This document shows positions 60,401-64,000 of a DNA stretch of 64,000 nucleotides, piece by piece. Under the pieces are notes generated by a model. That model worked only from the letters and a program-made list of their open reading frames with translations, did not search any database and was not told where the DNA came from. The position numbers and the translations under genes are program-made. Each line of letters opens with the position of its first letter. Position 1 is the stretch's first letter. This stretch comes from Poecilobothrus nobilitatus (Eukaryota; Arthropoda; Insecta; Diptera; Dolichopodidae), in the NCBI GenBank assembly GCA_947095535.1, contig OX352774.1, positions 236,803,825 to 236,867,824 of the forward strand. Reading direction: 5' to 3'.

Positions 60401-63400
60401 TGGGGAGTGATAATGATAAGTTCGGTAACGAAAGATTTAATTTTTATAGGATAAAAATTATGTATTTAGGACAAAGATTTTAGTTTTTCTTTTTTTTTGG
60501 TGTTTTTGTTAACTGCTCATATTTTTTAACGAAAAAAAAAATTGATTTTAGACTTTGAAAAGGTAATGAAATGTTGAAGGGAAAAAGATTTCTTTAATGT
60601 AATGAACCTTAAAATAGTTTATACAAGTAATTAATGAGATGAAATGAAATGATAAAATTTAATAAGAAAAACAAGGACATTATTTACAAAAATAAAAGCT
60701 ATAGAATGTAGATATTCTTGCAATTCAAATTCCTTAATGTAATTATTGAAACAGGTTAGGAGATATATGTTGACATGAAACTTTAAGGACCGATACTTAT
60801 AAACTGCAATCCAAAACGCGCATTATTACAGTCAAGTAGTATATGCAAGAAAGCTTTAAAAAGCTCCTAATAGAGTTTAACGTAAAATTTAACTAAAACT
60901 GTAATGTTATTAGGTACTAATGTTACTAGGTATATAGGAAATAAAGGAATCCTGACGAACGTTATGTTTCATTACACGTTTTGCGTTAGTTTCAAAACAT
61001 CTTATGTCCCAAATTGAAACGGGTATAATTCAGTAATAGAATAAGCTTTTATTATTTTTATTGCGTCAGTTTCCTATTTAAATGCAAAGTAAGCATCAAC
61101 AAAACTATAGAGTCAATACCTTTAATACTTTGGGTTTTAAAGGTTTTTTTCATTTTACTCAAAACAACTTAAGAGGCGTATAAGGGATTTTGAATCTTGA
61201 GGACACATATATCGATTACAATATAAAAAATTATATAAATCCGATAATATAATGTTTTCTATTTAAGCAGCTGAAATATTACTAATTAGGAAATTTCCTC
61301 TGTAAGAGTTTTAAAATTGAGGCTTATAAATTGGAGGCAGTACAAAAAATTTCTCAGTCACAGAATATATTTATACACTACGTCCTTCAAATGGAAGAAT
61401 TCAAAAAGTTAACAGTTATAAATTATGGCTTTTGTTGGTTCTATTTGGAAAAGAACTGTACTGGTTAACAGATTCCTAGTTATCATAATTTCTTGATGGC
61501 TTTTCGATATTATCTAGCTAGGGAATGTAGTGTACTCATAATCTATTGAACAGTGAATCATAGTTAATGTATACAAAAGAACCTGTTAAGTCAAGTAACC
61601 GACAAATAAAAGTATTATAACAGAATAGCTAATTGCATTCATATTAACTAAAACATATTTTGTTTATTTATCAAACCCGCTTAATTGCTAAATATTAAAA
61701 CTAAATGCTACTAAAATGTTTTAGACAGTTTCATACTATAGATTCAAATATAAGTAAATTTCAAAAGCAAATATTGTTTGAACGGAACTATAAAAAAAAT
61801 TCTTTTTAACATAACAAAAATTGAAGTATATGTACATGAACAACTCAATAAAAAGCATAATACGATAGAAAAAATATGTGACACCTCTTTAAACCATATT
61901 ATTTTAATCAACATGAAATGACATTACAACATTTCACAATTATTTATAAAAATATATAAAAATTATTTATTTTTTTTTATATACAATACACACTGTTAGC
62001 GTATTCACATTTTAGTATCCACTGATTTAAAAGAAATGCACAAGTACTTGAAATAAAAGTGACATCTTACAAAAAAAAATAAAACATAAAAAGTGAATGA
62101 TTATTAAAATAGTGTTGTATGACAACTTACACATACAATTTATAGTGTCAGTCACAAATTGAACTAAAAATTAAAAAAGAAAAGAAAAATGAATTATGAG
62201 AGTGATGAAATATGTTAAAAGAAATTCAAAATAAACCTGAAGTGAAGAAAAAATATTGTACTAGAATTTCTAAAGTGTTTTCTTTACCAGTTTATTAAGA
62301 AAAATATCTTTTAGCAAAGAACAAGAAAGTGAGTTTTTTTTTTGAGTATTTTATTGTATTTTGGCCTTTGATTGATGAATTCAAGTGTTAAGTGACATCA
62401 GCAATTCTTTTTTGTTTTTGTTTAGGTGCGAGATTCAATAATTATTTTTAATTCTATTCTCATACAAAAATTAATCAAAAGATACTTTTAACCAAATAGT
62501 TTGACCAACAATTTTCTTTCTTTTTTTCCAGTTGCTTCAGTCAGATCATTAAAAAATCCTAAGAATTAATAATTGCTAGCAAATCTTTGGATTAAAAAAA
62601 ACGTTAAAATTCTATTTGATTTTTAATTAAAGGTATTTATTTTAATCTGTAACCATAAAAAGATCTGTAACCAGAAAAAAGTTTAAGTTTACTTAATTTG
62701 AATGAGTGCCTTGGTGAAGATCAAAATTTCACAAATTTTTTCACCTCCTTAGAAAAGGGTTTGGTAAGAATATTTAAAAGATATCAAGGAAACCTATGCT
62801 GGAAATTGGTTAGACTTAGATTTTTACTCACTAACCTCATCACTTCCACTAACAAATATATTGGTTTGGTATGCCGTAACTACTTTCCAAGTATAACTGT
62901 TAGGTAGAAAGAATGGGATAGGATATTGATATGAAATTTTTTTGAAAATTGGGAAGTGGGATTACCTTTGGTATTGTGATAGCAAAATCTTAACTTTTGT
63001 CTTGAATTTTTTCAGGTAATATAAATCGGAAAACGCAAAAGGAGGTAGTATGTTTCACAATTTATCGGTTCTTTTCTAATCTTCATAATTATAAGTTTTA
63101 AAATTATCACGATTAAAAAAAAAATCATAACTAAAATTTAAATAAAAATACATAAACAATTTCTGGATCGCCCTCTTATAACAATTTTTTTAATAAAAAA
63201 AATCTTTATTTCCCTTTGATATCACATCGTTCATCACTCATCAGTTATATTATGTCGCGAAAAAAAGAATTTCTTTTCGGTCTTTGTTTTTATTATTTTT
63301 ATGTTTTGAATGATTATTACTTTTCCTTGACCACATTTAAATATTGATATATAGTGATGAGTTTTTTATTAGACCTCAATTTTTTAACAGTGATTTTATT

Positions 63401-63600
63401 TTCAGTTTTATTATTAATAATATTGTTGTAAGTTTTAAGATTATTTTTTTCAGAAATTTCTTTTGAGGAGCGGTCAATATCACAATTTGATTATCACATT
63501 TTTTTTTTTAAGATAAAAGATGTTATATTTTCATTTTTATTATATTGAATTTTAATTCGAAAATATTGTACAGAAAAAAAAAAAAAATTGTGATATTTTT
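57446..63600. other. AT-rich DNA, no gene seen
   Basis: Homopolymers and short repeats, including a CAACAGCAG-rich patch near 59731-59768. The frame at 62698-62907 (70 codons) has mixed composition but matches no family I recognise. Confidence 0.6.
60071..60094. repeat. (TATG)n microsatellite
   Basis: About five TATG units. Confidence 0.85.
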
Positions 63601-63611
63601 TCATGATAAAT

Positions 63612-63881
63612 TGACAGTTGTCATAATTCTTTTTTTTTTTTATTGATTTATGATGACAGTTAAGTGTGATTTTTAAATTTGAAAAATATAAAAAAAGTTA
63701 TTTTATAAAATAGAATTCAAAAAAATTTTTGTGACAATTGACAAAGCATTGGAGAAAAAAAAAAGAAAATAATTAAAATTGTGTAAAGGTTTTTTTTTTA
63801 TAATTTTGCTTAATTAACAAGGTTAGGTGTTAATTTTTCTTTTCGAAAATTGACAGAACTTTTTTTATTTTTGTATGACAG
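63612..63881. promoter_or_regulatory. cluster of seven TGACAR sites
   Basis: TGACAG occurs at 63612, 63654, 63851 and 63876. TGACAA occurs at 63732 and 63739, and inverted at 63618-63623. TGACAG is the core recognised by TALE homeodomain proteins (TGIF/Meis/Homothorax type) in animals, so this could be part of a promoter or enhancer. At this base composition such six-mers should be rare. No gene is visible on either side within the window. Confidence 0.3.
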
Positions 63882-64000
63882 TTTTGATTATTTTTTTTTT
63901 TAAGTTTCGATTTCAATTTCTGTTTTATTTATTTATTTATATTAATATTACATACATAAATCTAATGAAATATTATTGAACCATCGGCTACCAAGGCCAT
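63882..64000. other. window edge, AT-rich then a short GC-richer end
   Basis: The last 22 bases or so (CCATCGGCTACCAAGGCCAT) differ in composition from the preceding AT-rich DNA and may begin an exon or a repeat, but too little is present to tell. Confidence 0.3.

Overview
This is a eukaryotic, very AT-rich (about four fifths A+T by eye), gene-poor stretch of DNA. I found no intact protein-coding gene, rRNA gene, canonical tRNA gene or CRISPR array. The open frames are short; most are homopolymer translations (poly-Phe, poly-Lys, poly-Asn) or artefacts of tandem repeats. It reads like intergenic or long-intron DNA of an insect, most likely a fly (Diptera). The reasons are DINE-1/INE-1-like repeats with the CCGT/ACGG arrays and ATACCC...GGGTAT hairpin that I recall from fly genomes, decayed jockey-type and RNase-H-bearing non-LTR retrotransposon fragments, tRNA-derived SINE-like retroposons, and an insect-type FUBI-eS30 (FAU) pseudogene. 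The species assignment is inference.

Layout. 0-15.9 kb: mostly poly-A/poly-T and CAA-rich low complexity. It holds a roughly 250-bp retroposon with long target-site duplications (3.83-4.14 kb), a faint reverse-transcriptase trace (4.46 kb) and copies of a dispersed repeat ending in a GGTGTAGAAGTTT...CAGACGGACGG signature (8.4 and 10.0 kb, perhaps 14.8 kb). 15.9-16.4 kb: the C-terminal RNase H and Cys-rich tail of a non-LTR retrotransposon ORF2. 19.2-20.3 kb: unidentified coding-like debris. 21.5-23.1 kb: a jockey-like RT pseudogene split by a 1.0-kb DINE-1-like element; the reading frame resumes exactly on the far side. 26.96-27.48 kb: another degenerate DINE-1-like copy. 28.86-29.06 kb: a 200-bp MITE with long inverted repeats. 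33.7-34.0 kb: the C-terminus of another jockey-like ORF2 next to a dispersed-repeat copy. 38.8-41.9 kb: two more dispersed-repeat copies and ATC/AAC microsatellites.

42.7-43.4 kb: a 670-bp composite SINE-like retroposon with perfect 15-bp target duplications. 46.5-47.25 kb: a related retroposon with a tRNA-like head carrying intact Pol III A and B boxes. 48.1-50.6 kb: a 2.5-kb DINE-1-like element whose centre is an array of about 13 units of 147 bp, with a higher-order duplication at offset 617 bp. 53.05-53.35 kb: the FAU pseudogene. 57.15-57.45 kb: an inverted/tandem element with three ACGCGT boxes. 63.6-63.9 kb: a dense cluster of TGACAR sites at the window edge.

No gene network can be inferred; the window records nested mobile elements. 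The two observations I would follow first are the retroposon tail, which can fold into the same nested hairpins in diverged copies with compensatory changes, and the 147-bp arrayed DINE-1-like element.
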